Below are positions 7,796-16,334 of a DNA stretch of 45,846 nucleotides, one piece after another. Location of the stretch: NCBI GenBank assembly GCA_002067585.1, contig MVQO01000167.1, positions 1-45,846 on the forward strand. Reading direction: 5' to 3'. The position numbers and the translations under genes are program-made. The notes under the pieces are model-generated. The model had not been told where the DNA came from, ran no database searches, and saw only the letters and a list, made by a program, of their open reading frames with translations. The first letter of the stretch is position 1; every line of letters starts with the position of its first letter. Origin of the DNA: Syntrophorhabdus sp. PtaB.Bin027 (GTDB taxonomy: Bacteria > Desulfobacterota > Syntrophorhabdia > Syntrophorhabdales > Syntrophorhabdaceae).

Positions 7796-8809
7796 CTATC
7801 TGTTTTTATACATGAGATCATAGTATTCGAGATATGCACCGCTCTTAATACGTTCCCACCAGCCTCTATTATCAAGGTACCATTTCACAGTATCTTCCAT
7901 ACCTTTCCGGAAATCCGTGGTCACAGAATATGTGAGTTCTCTCTTTATCCTTGATGAATCAATGGCATATCTTCTGTCATGACCCGGCCTATCTGTGACA
8001 TATTTGATAAGGCTCTCTGGTTTACCAAGAATACTCAGAATAAGCTTCACAATCTCAATATTGGTCCGTTCATTCTCCCCGCCAATGTTGTATACATTTC
8101 CCAGTACGCCCTTATGGAGAACAGCATCGATGGCAACTGCGTGGTCAATCACATGGATCCAGTCCCTTACATTCATGCCATCACCATATACGGGAAGCTC
8201 CTTATCTTCAAGTGCGTTTGTAATAATAAGGGGTATCAGTTTCTCAGGAAACTGATAGGGACCATAATTGTTTGAACATCGGGTTATGAGCACTGGTGTT
8301 CCATAAGTCTTGTGGTATGCCATGGCAAGCATGTCAGCAGCGGTTTTGGATGCAGAGTAAGGGCTGTTCGGGGAGAGAGGTGTAGACTCTGTGAACTTCC
8401 CTTCTTTTCCAAGAGAACCATACACTTCATCGGTCGATATTTGAATGAATCTTTTAACCTCTCTCTTCCTTGCTTCTTCAAGCAGGTTGAAAGTGCCGTT
8501 GATGTTTGTACGGATAAAGGTGTCTGGGTCGAGAATGCTCCTGTCCACGTGTGATTCTGCCGCGAAGTTTATTATCACATCGATTCCCTGCTCAAATACA
8601 GATGCCAGATCTGCCTTGCTGGCAATATCTCCTCTGACAAAAGTGTACCGTGAATCACTTTCCACATCCTTGAGATTTTCAAGGTTCCCGGCATAGGTAA
8701 GTTTATCAAAATTGATAATGATATACGGGTATTTTGAAAGCATGTACCTAATAAAGTTACTGCCGATAAAACCGCAACCACCTGTTACAAGTATCCTGGT
8801 TTTATCCAT
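7796..8809 (-). CDS. rfbB: dTDP-glucose 4,6-dehydratase
   Basis: Converts dTDP-glucose to dTDP-4-keto-6-deoxyglucose, the second step of dTDP-rhamnose synthesis. It is an extended SDR: NAD loop TGGCGFIGSN (about residues 9-18), catalytic STDEVYG (about 129-135) and YSASKTAAD (about 157-165), and the substrate segment RCSNNYGPYQFPEKLIPL. ATG 8809 is chosen because GGGAG stands just upstream and family members start at MDKTRILVTGG; the frame is open back to 8884. The protein is 337 aa. Its start overlaps the end of rfbC by 8 bases. Confidence 0.95.
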   Translation of the reverse strand: MDKTRILVTGGCGFIGSNFIRYMLSKYPYIIINFDKLTYAGNLENLKDVESDSRYTFVRGDIASKADLASVFEQGIDVIINFAAESHVDRSILDPDTFIRTNINGTFNLLEEARKREVKRFIQISTDEVYGSLGKEGKFTESTPLSPNSPYSASKTAADMLAMAYHKTYGTPVLITRCSNNYGPYQFPEKLIPLIITNALEDKELPVYGDGMNVRDWIHVIDHAVAIDAVLHKGVLGNVYNIGGENERTNIEIVKLILSILGKPESLIKYVTDRPGHDRRYAIDSSRIKRELTYSVTTDFRKGMEDTVKWYLDNRGWWERIKSGAYLEYYDLMYKNR

Positions 8810-9257
8810 CCTTTCTCTCCCAGTTATATGGTATATCATTTTTGTGGGGGTCCAGGCGATACTCATCAGGCTTTTGCCTGTCATACACTTCTGTTGGAAC
8901 GTTAATCACAATAGCCTCTTCATCACTTATGCATTTCCAACCATGGTAAATCATGGCCGGCACTTTTACTACCATGGGGTTGTATTCCCCAATGAAGAAT
9001 TCATTTAATTCTCCTTTTGTTGCAGACCTTTCCCTGCTATCATAAAGAACCAGTTTGAGCATCCCTTTTATACAGGTGATATAATCATCCTGCTCCTTGT
9101 GGTAGTGCCATGCCTTAACCACACCAGGGTAGGTGGTCGTGAGGTATACCTGCCCGAACTTGATGAACATTTCATCGTCATTTCGCAATATCTCCATGAG
9201 CCTTCCTCGCTCATCAGGAATGAACTTCAATTGCTTGGTTGCAACTCCTTTTATCAT
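8802..9257 (-). CDS. rfbC: dTDP-4-dehydrorhamnose 3,5-epimerase family protein
   Basis: Cupin-fold epimerase acting on dTDP-4-keto-6-deoxyglucose at C3 and C5. The segment GVVKAWHYHKEQDDYITCIKG contains the conserved His-x-His and Asp region of RmlC, and VKVPAMIYHGWKCIS gives the second strand set. The protein has 151 aa, shorter than classical RmlC (about 180), and belongs to the compact RfbC-related group, so strict epimerase function is inferred from its place between rfbA and rfbB. ATG 9257 follows GGGGAGG at ideal spacing; the frame is open back to 9293. Confidence 0.85.
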   Translation of the reverse strand: MIKGVATKQLKFIPDERGRLMEILRNDDEMFIKFGQVYLTTTYPGVVKAWHYHKEQDDYITCIKGMLKLVLYDSRERSATKGELNEFFIGEYNPMVVKVPAMIYHGWKCISDEEAIVINVPTEVYDRQKPDEYRLDPHKNDIPYNWERKDG

Positions 9258-9420
9258 GTGCACCTCCCCATAAATGCCTAATGCATGGGGCAAAGGGCAT
9301 AGAGTTTGACTATGCTCTCCGCTCTCAGTTATAAACTTTAAAACAAAATTTTACATACAACTGCTGCAATAATTACCTCTCAGGTCAAAAGCATTACCAT
9401 ATGGTTTATGGTTTAACTGA

Positions 9421-9450
9421 AAGCTGGTTGCTGACAGCTAAACGCTACCC
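9421..9450. repeat. Word-like intergenic repeat (AGCTG...CAGCT family)
   Basis: The stretch AAGCTGGTTGCTGACAGCTA, continuing with AACGCT, holds partly palindromic words of about 8-9 bases. Similar words occur at 23231-23264 and 45672-45712, and within cmk at 39764-39797. It covers the stop codon of rfbA. The rest of the 187-base rfbA-rfbC gap shows no gene. Confidence 0.5.
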
Positions 9451-10173
9451 ATTATTCGCACCTGTCTGTGCCACGAGAACATTTGCCCTGAGTAGTGATT
9501 CGAATGTTCCTGCATCCGTCCACCAACCCTGCAACATCTCCCATGTCATGGTACCTTCCCTCACATACGCATTATTCACATCTGTAATCTCAAGCTCTCC
9601 TCTGTCAGATGGCTTGAGGGTTTTAACAATATCAAACACCCTGCTATCATACAGATATATGCCGATAACAGCAAGGTTGCTTTTTGGCTGTCTGGGTTTT
9701 TCTACTATATTGGCCAGCCGTCCATTCACAATCTCTGCTACGCCAAACCGTTCTGGATCAGGTACCTCTTTCAAGAGAATCTTTGCCCCTTTTTTCTGTC
9801 CTCCAAAATCCTTAACAGCTTTAATAATATTTTTTTCAATGATATTATCACCCAGAACCACACATATGGGCTCGCCTTCAGCAAAATATTCAGCAAGAGA
9901 CAGAGCATCTGCTATGCCGCCCTCACCTTCCTGGTACGTGTAATTGATATGCTTCAGGCCAAACTCCTTTCCGTTTCCCATGAGTCGCAAAAAATCACCG
10001 GCATGGTTCCCACCGGTAACAACCATGATATCTGTAATTCCTGCCTTTATGAGAGCCTCTATTGGATAATAGATCATGGGTTTGTTGTATATGGGGAGCA
10101 AATGCTTATTTGTAATTTTGGTAAGTGGGGAAAGTCTTGTTCCAAGCCCCCCGGCTAGAATAACGCCCTTCAT
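9445..10173 (-). CDS. rfbA: Glucose-1-phosphate thymidylyltransferase (short form)
   Basis: Makes dTDP-glucose from dTTP and glucose-1-phosphate, the first step to dTDP-rhamnose. The nucleotide loop LAGGLGTRLSPLT (about residues 6-18) and Lys in HLLPIYNKPMIYYP (about 24-37) are diagnostic. VVLGDNIIE (about 107-115) carries the metal-binding Asp, and EKPRQPKS (about 159-166) is the sugar-binding motif. The 242-aa length is the short type without the long C-terminal allosteric segment of 290-aa RmlA. AAGGAGG precedes ATG 10173. It lies 27 bases after lptD. Its stop codon falls inside a word-like repeat. Confidence 0.93.
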   Translation of the reverse strand: MKGVILAGGLGTRLSPLTKITNKHLLPIYNKPMIYYPIEALIKAGITDIMVVTGGNHAGDFLRLMGNGKEFGLKHINYTYQEGEGGIADALSLAEYFAEGEPICVVLGDNIIEKNIIKAVKDFGGQKKGAKILLKEVPDPERFGVAEIVNGRLANIVEKPRQPKSNLAVIGIYLYDSRVFDIVKTLKPSDRGELEITDVNNAYVREGTMTWEMLQGWWTDAGTFESLLRANVLVAQTGANNG

Positions 10174-10200
10174 AACATAACCTCCTTGGTTAGATAGCTC

Positions 10201-12300
10201 TTATCTCTGATATATTCCGAATGTTTTATTAATATCATCTATTTTCCCCGTAAGACCGGTAAGATCGAAACCGATGTTTATACTTGTATCGTTAGGCCTC
10301 TTTGTTTGCTTAAGTGTGAGAATCACTGCCCAGCATTGTGGTTGGTAAATCAGCTGATACTGTGTGTCTATCCACTCTTTATTCTTGAATGAATAAATAA
10401 TGCGATACCTTCCTGTTAAAAATTTGTATTTTCCCCCAATGTCGAGGTCCATCTGATTTGCCAGACTCTGGGTATAGTTATGGGATATATTCATGTAATA
10501 AACCTCAGGGTAAATATAGCGTAGTACATTTCTTGTTGCAGTAATCCCTTCACCATGGACATTAAGCGCAGCTTCATTTGTAAATGAAATATTCTTTTTC
10601 ATAAAAAGGGTCAGCCTTCCCGTAATGTCTGAGAAACGGTTCCCATAGCCCCTGTACGCATCTGATAGGGGAAGGTTTCCAGACATTCCGTACGTCTGAA
10701 ATACCTCGAGGAGAGAAATCTCTCTCCCTCCGACCTGTGGAGTAAATGTGTTAAGATAGTGACTCAGCGAATAGGTTATGGTGTTTGTTTTTCCAATCCT
10801 GTCAAAGGGATCGATTAATGGTATCTCTCTGTAAGAGTTGTTGGATATGAAGGTATACTGGACCTGTGGCCTTATCACGCTCTGCACTGTCCCAATATTC
10901 CACAGATCAACATTATAATTTCTCATGAACTGAACATTCGTAGAACCATCAAACCTCGCAGTTCCAAGATTTTTCGTGGAGGTATCTTTGGGCTTTGACT
11001 CATCAATATAGTAGAATTTCTCAAAAAGCGTTCCTGATAGAAGGAAATTCACCCCGTTCCACGAGAATGGAAGCCTGAGTCTGGGCTCTATGCTGATGCG
11101 TGAATATGTGTTTCCTTCCTCTCTGTAAAAGTTGGACGCCTCTGCTGAGATATCAGCATATAAAACCCGCCTGATGAGAGGCAGGTAATCTGTGAAAAAG
11201 GTTGCGTGAGGATAGAATTTAAAAGTATTATCATTATCCTTTCTTGAAAGATCCCTGAAATAGGCTCCCTCGACAGTAAGTAATGAATGTGAAAAGGGCT
11301 TTTCAAGATAGGCCGTTGACTTCAAATGGTTTTCACTTCGTTCATCAAGGCCTTGCCTGTAATCCATCAGATAGGCGTAATCGGAAACATAGTCAATATT
11401 TGTTTTGAGGCGTAAGTCTTTAAACAGGGTCTGTTCGTGTTTGCCTTTAATTTCATAACGCCAGTGGTCGTATTTCGTATCATCAATGATTGCAAAGTTC
11501 CAGGCACCCTTCAGGCCCTCCTTCAAGTCGTATCTGTACTCCAATTCCGGCTTAAATCCTCTCTTTTCAATGTATTCCAAACCGATAGTTGCATCTTTAT
11601 CCCTGTCAATAGCCCAAAAATAGCTGTTTTTTATTTTTATTCCGTCCCTGCTTGAGACAGTAAGGTCAGGCATAAGAAATCCAGATTGTCTTTTTGTCAG
11701 CACAGGAAAGAGACCATAGGGCAAATAAAGCACAGGCTGGTCAAGGATATGAAATCGCGTTCCTTTTGTCTTGGCATACCCCTCAACTGTGATATCAACA
11801 TCACGGGCAGAGAACTTCCAATCAGGTTGAGGCATATCGCATGTGGTAAATTGTCCTTTCTTTATTTTGTATTGCTGGTCCCCCACCTTCTCGATCTGTT
11901 CGCCTGTTACAGTGAAGTTATTCTGTTTTATATAGATTGTACCCTTTTCAATTGTCCCAGTCTTCGTTTCAAGGTTGAGACTCAACCTCTCGCATTTAAT
12001 AATATCTTCCCCATCCTGGAACACTATGTTACCCGAAGCTGCAATATCACCGGAATCCATATTGTAAACAACTTCGTCTGCCATTAACCGCCTAGTTCCT
12101 TCCTGCAAATCAACAGCGCCTTTAGCTTTGTAAACATTGTTTATTTTGTCATATTCCAATGAATTTGCTGATATTTCAACAGGCTCAGTGGTTATAGTAA
12201 ATTTCGGCAAACTGATTGCTGAGTTCTTACCTGACGCAAAGACCGGCATGAACAACCATACAATTATGAGAAATATTAAAGCTTTTTTAGAAAATATCAT
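10201..12300 (-). CDS. lptD: LPS-assembly protein LptD
   Basis: Outer-membrane beta-barrel that inserts lipopolysaccharide into the outer leaflet. A signal peptide (KKALIFLIIVWLFMPVFAS) leads into an OstA/LptA-like jellyroll (about residues 35-200: SANSLEYDKINNVYKAKGAV and MADEVVYNMDSGD are typical), then a long barrel of aromatic-rich alternating strands to the C-terminus. About 700 aa is normal. I chose ATG 12300, which overlaps the end of folC by 14 bases; TTG 12324 is the outermost possible start. It lies between folC and the rhamnose genes, consistent with an envelope operon. Confidence 0.93.
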   Translation of the reverse strand: MIFSKKALIFLIIVWLFMPVFASGKNSAISLPKFTITTEPVEISANSLEYDKINNVYKAKGAVDLQEGTRRLMADEVVYNMDSGDIAASGNIVFQDGEDIIKCERLSLNLETKTGTIEKGTIYIKQNNFTVTGEQIEKVGDQQYKIKKGQFTTCDMPQPDWKFSARDVDITVEGYAKTKGTRFHILDQPVLYLPYGLFPVLTKRQSGFLMPDLTVSSRDGIKIKNSYFWAIDRDKDATIGLEYIEKRGFKPELEYRYDLKEGLKGAWNFAIIDDTKYDHWRYEIKGKHEQTLFKDLRLKTNIDYVSDYAYLMDYRQGLDERSENHLKSTAYLEKPFSHSLLTVEGAYFRDLSRKDNDNTFKFYPHATFFTDYLPLIRRVLYADISAEASNFYREEGNTYSRISIEPRLRLPFSWNGVNFLLSGTLFEKFYYIDESKPKDTSTKNLGTARFDGSTNVQFMRNYNVDLWNIGTVQSVIRPQVQYTFISNNSYREIPLIDPFDRIGKTNTITYSLSHYLNTFTPQVGGREISLLEVFQTYGMSGNLPLSDAYRGYGNRFSDITGRLTLFMKKNISFTNEAALNVHGEGITATRNVLRYIYPEVYYMNISHNYTQSLANQMDLDIGGKYKFLTGRYRIIYSFKNKEWIDTQYQLIYQPQCWAVILTLKQTKRPNDTSINIGFDLTGLTGKIDDINKTFGIYQR

Positions 12301-13552
12301 TAATAATAGCTCTACACTCACCAATTAAATATAGAGAGCCTGTCACGATGATTACATCATTTCCGCCTGACATTGCCTTTGCCTTCCTGAGCGCCCCTGC
12401 AGCATCGTCTGCAATAACTGCACGGGGAGCAACCTTTTTCATTGATTCAGGCTGTAATGCCCTATCGTTTGAAGAAGATGTAAAAATTACTTCATCGACC
12501 ACCGGAAGGAGCTCATCGAGCATCTTCTCATATTCTTTATCCTTCATAACGCCAAAAATCAACAATCTTCTTCTGTCTGGGAATTGGTTTTTTAAGAAAC
12601 TTGCCAGAGTCTTTATTCCATGAACGTTATGGGCACCATCGAGGATAATCTCAGGCCTCTCTTTTATAATCTCAAGCCTACCAGGCCAGGTTACCTGCGA
12701 AAGCCCCTCGTAAATGCTCCTCCGGTCCATCCCGAAACCAAGCATAGAAAGAAGCTCTGATGTACACAGTGCAATAGCTGCATTGCCTAACTGGTGGTCT
12801 CCTTTCAGATTGACGAACACATCATCAAGTTTTATTGAAAGACCAGAATAGGTCATGGACTGAGTTCCTTTCTTTTCGTAAAAAAAGTCTCTGTCCATGA
12901 CATAGACAGGGCTATCATTGAATCTTCCTGTTTCTTCGATGATCTGTCCCGGCAAATCCTGTGCACCTGTGACCACCGGCACGGTTCTCTTTATGATCCC
13001 TGCTTTTTCCCGTGCAATGCGAAGAATATCTTCTCCAAGGTAATCCATGTGATCATAGGCAATGTTTGTAATAACTGAGACCAACGGATTTATCACATTC
13101 GTAGAGTCAAGTCTCCCGCCAAGGCCCACCTCAATCAGTGCAAGGTCAACGTGATTTTTACGAAAATGTTCAAAGGCAAGGGCAGTAGTGAAGTCAAAAA
13201 AGGTAAAAGTTCTCCTCGGATCTACAGCTTCAACAGCCTGCCGTATGGACACGACCAAATCCGCAACTTCTGCCTCTGTAACCTTTTTTTCGTCAATTGT
13301 AATTCTCTCGGTGAAAGAAACAAGATGAGGGGAAGTGTATTTGCCAACCCTGTATCCGGCGGCTTTAAACACATGGGAGAGCATGGCAGCAACAGAGCCC
13401 TTCCCGTTCGTACCGCCAATATGGACTGCTTTTATAAATTCATGGGGATTTCCAATAAGATTGAGGATCCATCTGATATTGTCAAGCCCAAATACCATAC
13501 CAAACTTCTCAAGGTTATAGAGGTATGCAAGGGCATTTGTGTATTCTGTCAT
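12287..13552 (-). CDS. folC: Folylpolyglutamate synthase / dihydrofolate synthase
   Basis: Adds glutamate to dihydropteroate and folates, an ATP-dependent Mur-ligase-fold enzyme in the cytoplasm. The P-loop HIGGTNGKGSVAAML is at about residues 44-58. IEVGLGGRLDSTNVI (about 141-155) and TNIAYDHMDYLG (about 162-173) are the family signatures, and DGAHNVHG is the C-terminal domain mark. The length of 421 aa is typical. Its ATG overlaps the accD stop (ATGA), a conserved accD-folC arrangement, so the two are translationally coupled. Confidence 0.96.
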   Translation of the reverse strand: MTEYTNALAYLYNLEKFGMVFGLDNIRWILNLIGNPHEFIKAVHIGGTNGKGSVAAMLSHVFKAAGYRVGKYTSPHLVSFTERITIDEKKVTEAEVADLVVSIRQAVEAVDPRRTFTFFDFTTALAFEHFRKNHVDLALIEVGLGGRLDSTNVINPLVSVITNIAYDHMDYLGEDILRIAREKAGIIKRTVPVVTGAQDLPGQIIEETGRFNDSPVYVMDRDFFYEKKGTQSMTYSGLSIKLDDVFVNLKGDHQLGNAAIALCTSELLSMLGFGMDRRSIYEGLSQVTWPGRLEIIKERPEIILDGAHNVHGIKTLASFLKNQFPDRRRLLIFGVMKDKEYEKMLDELLPVVDEVIFTSSSNDRALQPESMKKVAPRAVIADDAAGALRKAKAMSGGNDVIIVTGSLYLIGECRAIINDIF

Positions 13553-14418
13553 GTTATCATGGACAGTATGGCGTGCAATCTCTGCTTGAGTTCCTTCCGC
13601 GGGATGATCATATCGATCATGCCGTGTTCAAAAAGAAACTCCGCTCGCTGAAATCCCTGAGGCAGTTCTTCTTTGATAGTATCCTTGATCACCCTCGGCC
13701 CTGCAAAACCAATCATGGCCTTGGGTTCAGAAATAATGATGTCCCCCAACATTCCCATACTGGCGGTTACACCACCGAGGGTAGGATCAGTTAAAACAGT
13801 TATGTAAGGAATTCTGCTGGATTTGAGCCTGTAAATCGCCCCTGAAACCTTTGACATCTGCATTAGGGACATGATGCCTTCTTGCATTCTGGCGCCACCC
13901 GACGAGCAAAAGATGATTACAGGCAGCCTCTGATTGAGTCCTTCCTCCAGGATTCTGGTAACCTTCTCACCCACAACTGATCCAAGACTTCCCCCCATAA
14001 AAGAAAAGTCAAAGATAGCTGTATATACTTCAAATCCATTGATTTTTCCTTTGCCGCATATCATAGCGTCAGTCTTCTTTGTTGACTCTTTTGTCTCAAT
14101 TAGCCTGGTCTTATATGGTTTTGTATCTTTGAACTTTAAAAAGTCGACAGGCTCTATATTCGAAAAAAGCTCCGTAAAACTACCTTTGTCAAAAATTGTG
14201 GCGATTCTGTTTTCTACGGTGAGGGGAAAATGATAAAAGCACTTGGGGCAAACATGCTGATTTCTTTCAACCTCTCTCTTGTATAAAAGCCCTTCACAAG
14301 AACTGCATTTAATCCAGAGAGACTCGTCCGTTTCTGCACGCTTCATCTCCTTCTGGATGTCGATGACTTTGTGTGGCTTCTTCTTTAAACGTTTTTCTTT
14401 TCTTGTAAAAAATCCCAT
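13549..14418 (-). CDS. accD: Acetyl-CoA carboxylase carboxyltransferase beta subunit
   Basis: Beta half of the carboxyltransferase that makes malonyl-CoA for fatty acid synthesis. The N-terminal zinc ribbon has two CxxC pairs (CSSC near residue 38 and CPKC near 57). The carboxyltransferase core contains SSGGARMQEG and PTLGGVTASMGMLGD, the acetyl-CoA-binding oxyanion motifs. The 289-aa size is normal. ATG 14418 is used; the base triplet before it (TTG 14421) is the outermost option. The alpha subunit gene is not in the window. It heads the accD-folC-lptD-rfb run and is divergent from a hydrolase gene. Confidence 0.96.
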   Translation of the reverse strand: MGFFTRKEKRLKKKPHKVIDIQKEMKRAETDESLWIKCSSCEGLLYKREVERNQHVCPKCFYHFPLTVENRIATIFDKGSFTELFSNIEPVDFLKFKDTKPYKTRLIETKESTKKTDAMICGKGKINGFEVYTAIFDFSFMGGSLGSVVGEKVTRILEEGLNQRLPVIIFCSSGGARMQEGIMSLMQMSKVSGAIYRLKSSRIPYITVLTDPTLGGVTASMGMLGDIIISEPKAMIGFAGPRVIKDTIKEELPQGFQRAEFLFEHGMIDMIIPRKELKQRLHAILSMIT

Positions 14419-14472
14419 CAATCGAATTTTCCTGTTGAATTTTTGTTAGAAAACTACCAGAATAAGCATGTC

Positions 14473-15096
14473 ATGTCAATAAAAAGGGTCATCATAGAGG
14501 GAGCGTGCAAGCTCGAGGGAATCATCAATGAAAACAGCAGGAGAGGCGGCGTTGTTATCTGCCATCCCCACCCCCTCTACGGTGGCGACATGCACAACAA
14601 CGTTGTAGGTGCGATTGAAAAAGGCTTTGCCTACAAAGGATTTACAACGCTAAGATTCAATTTCCGGGGTGTAGGTGAAAGCACAGGTTTCTACGGCAAC
14701 GGACAGGGTGAGGAAGAAGACCTCCTGGATGCAGCAGAATTCCTCATGGAACAGATCGACAAAGACGGGCTGATCATGTTTGCAGGCTATTCCTTTGGCG
14801 CATGGATATGCTCAAAGGCAGTACCAAAACTGGAAAGACTGGATGGCCTTTTTTTGGTTTCCTATCCCTTTGCTTTCTATGAAAGCGAATCATTAAAAAG
14901 ATACAAAGGGACAATATTCATGGTAGGTGGAAAATCAGATGACATCGGACCTATTGACCGGCTCATAGAGACATACAAGGCGATACCTTCTCTCCAGAAA
15001 TCACTTAAAATAGTTCCCACCGATCATTTCTACCAGGGCAATGAAAAAGAGATAACAGATTTTATCAAAGAAGTAGTGCCTTCACCCGGAATTTAG
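14473..15096 (+). CDS. Alpha/beta hydrolase of the dienelactone hydrolase-like type
   Basis: Soluble alpha/beta hydrolase of unknown substrate. The HPHPLYGGDMHNNVV segment (about residues 35-49) is the oxyanion region of the short KANL3/YfhR-like group. The nucleophile elbow is GYSFGAW with Ser at about 114, and the catalytic His is in PTDHFY near the C-terminus. The family takes acyl or thioester compounds, but nothing here fixes the substrate. ATG 14473 is preferred; TTG 14443 is possible and neither has a strong ribosome site. A perfect terminator follows 30 bases after the stop. Confidence 0.85.
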   Translation: MSIKRVIIEGACKLEGIINENSRRGGVVICHPHPLYGGDMHNNVVGAIEKGFAYKGFTTLRFNFRGVGESTGFYGNGQGEEEDLLDAAEFLMEQIDKDGLIMFAGYSFGAWICSKAVPKLERLDGLFLVSYPFAFYESESLKRYKGTIFMVGGKSDDIGPIDRLIETYKAIPSLQKSLKIVPTDHFYQGNEKEITDFIKEVVPSPGI

Positions 15097-15126
15097 TGGC
15101 ATTGTTTTCAGGAACTAAAAATATAA

Positions 15127-15161
15127 AAGATCGAGGGGCAGTATAAATGCCCCTCGATCTT
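15127..15161. terminator. Bidirectional terminator
   Basis: A perfect 14-bp stem (AAGATCGAGGGGCA and its complement) with a 7-base loop, between the convergent hydrolase and secreted-protein genes. A-rich sequence before it and T-containing sequence after it allow it to serve both strands. Confidence 0.85.
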
Positions 15162-15186
15162 CAAAGGCCTTTTTCATTCCTGAATG

Positions 15187-15747
15187 TTATTTGTCCAATA
15201 AACAGCCCTTCGGTTCTTTCAAAAGAGTGCCTGAGAGGGTAACACCGAAGGCGGCACGGTCGGTTACATCATCCCAGTCCTGTTCAATGGCGTACCCGCC
15301 CAGTGTTGCAATCTTGCCGCTTGTCAGCGCCTCTCCTTTCAGTTTTCCTGTAAAATATAATAGTGCCCGAGCAGAATTAAAGTCCGGTTCTGGTTCGTCA
15401 ATTGTAATAGTAGCCACGAACCCCAGCGGCCCTCCGTACATCAAGGTGATCGGTATTTCATCTCCCTTAACGCATTCACCCCTATCGTTTTTTTGATAAA
15501 ACTGTAAAGTCATTTCAGATCCATCAGCACTCGATATCATTATAGCCCATGACTTTTCAGTCCCATTGATTTTTTTATTCGGTGGCGTGGCAGGGTCGGA
15601 AAATAAAACTCCTTTAGCTGTAAACTTCGTACTCCAGTAGCTTCCATCCCAAATAGAAAAGTTTACCCCCTGTGCATACGCATTACCATAGGCAAACCCA
15701 ATTAATAAAACAAAGGCCAAAACAATTTTTACACTTAAACTCTTCAT
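15187..15747 (-). CDS. Secreted protein of unknown function
   Basis: A 186-aa exported protein that I do not recognise. It has a clean signal peptide (KIVLAFVLLIGFAYGNAYA, probable cleavage before QG at about residue 26). The mature part begins NFSIWDGSYWSTKFTAKGVLF and is likely all-beta. Only two Cys are present in the mature protein, in RGECVKGD and near the C-terminus in GCLLDK, and they could form a disulfide. ATG 15747 follows AAAAGGAGG at good spacing; the frame is open to 15804 but without a usable ribosome site. It stands alone. Similar secreted proteins with this pattern are usually only annotated as hypothetical. Confidence 0.8.
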   Translation of the reverse strand: MKSLSVKIVLAFVLLIGFAYGNAYAQGVNFSIWDGSYWSTKFTAKGVLFSDPATPPNKKINGTEKSWAIMISSADGSEMTLQFYQKNDRGECVKGDEIPITLMYGGPLGFVATITIDEPEPDFNSARALLYFTGKLKGEALTSGKIATLGGYAIEQDWDDVTDRAAFGVTLSGTLLKEPKGCLLDK

Positions 15748-15804
15748 TTGAATCCTCCTTTTGAATGATTTTGTAACTACCTGAAACTTCCGTACTTTTT
15801 TCAC

Positions 15805-16286
15805 CTCCTTTTATGCCGTATAGTATTGCACCTCACTATTCTGGAAAATAAGCATCAAATTCCATGTCACTCCCTGGATGAAGTCATATTAAACCCTTTC
15901 TTTTTTTGAGAATGCTGCCCTAGCTAAACCTGAAGCTAATACTTCGAGAGATAATTATGTGACCATTGGCAAGAAAGCTGTATACCCGAAGCGATGAGTC
16001 TTTGATAGTATAGATCATGATAAAATAGCCTGCCGGAAAGAAAATGAATCATTGAAGAAATATGCGTTGAAGACAGGATATCTGGTGGGTGGAAAATGGG
16101 ATAACAGCAGGTCTGATGGCAAAAGTTTGAACGTATATTACCCCTTCATAAAATATTTCTTGCTGAGTACTCAAAACAACCAAGTAAATCAGCAGTGTTG
16201 CCACAATCTGTCATAGTTATCTATCAACCCAACATTTTTGTCAATAAAATTCTATCCTGTTCAATATCATCTCTAATGTTATTATT
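15805..16286. other. Intergenic stretch with a possible decayed reading frame
   Basis: No intact gene. On the plus strand, one frame from about 15914 to 16215 reads roughly 33 sense codons, a TGA, then about 65 sense codons before a stop. The second part includes ESLKKYALKTGYLVGGKWD. There is no start codon with a ribosome site and no family match. It may be the remains of a gene or chance. The promoter of uvrB begins at the right edge. Confidence 0.25.
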
Positions 16287-16311
16287 ACTTGCTGTCTTTG
16301 ACACGGCAAGT
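16287..16311. promoter_or_regulatory. Imperfect palindrome over the uvrB -35 (possible SOS operator)
   Basis: The 25-base site has arms ACTTGCTGT and ACACGGCAAGT that pair at 9 of 11 positions. It overlaps the -35 box of uvrB, where a repressor such as LexA would block transcription. It does not match the E. coli or the Gram-positive LexA box, so the regulator is unknown. Confidence 0.35.
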
Positions 16312-16326
16312 CACAGGCATTAAAAT
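16298..16326 (+). promoter_or_regulatory. Sigma-70-type promoter of uvrB
   Basis: TTGACA at 16298-16303, a 17-base spacer and TAAAAT at 16321-16326. The predicted transcription start (about 16332-16334) is directly before the uvrB ATG at 16335, so the mRNA would be leaderless or nearly so; no Shine-Dalgarno sequence is seen. Confidence 0.65.
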
Positions 16327-16334
16327 ATAAGACT

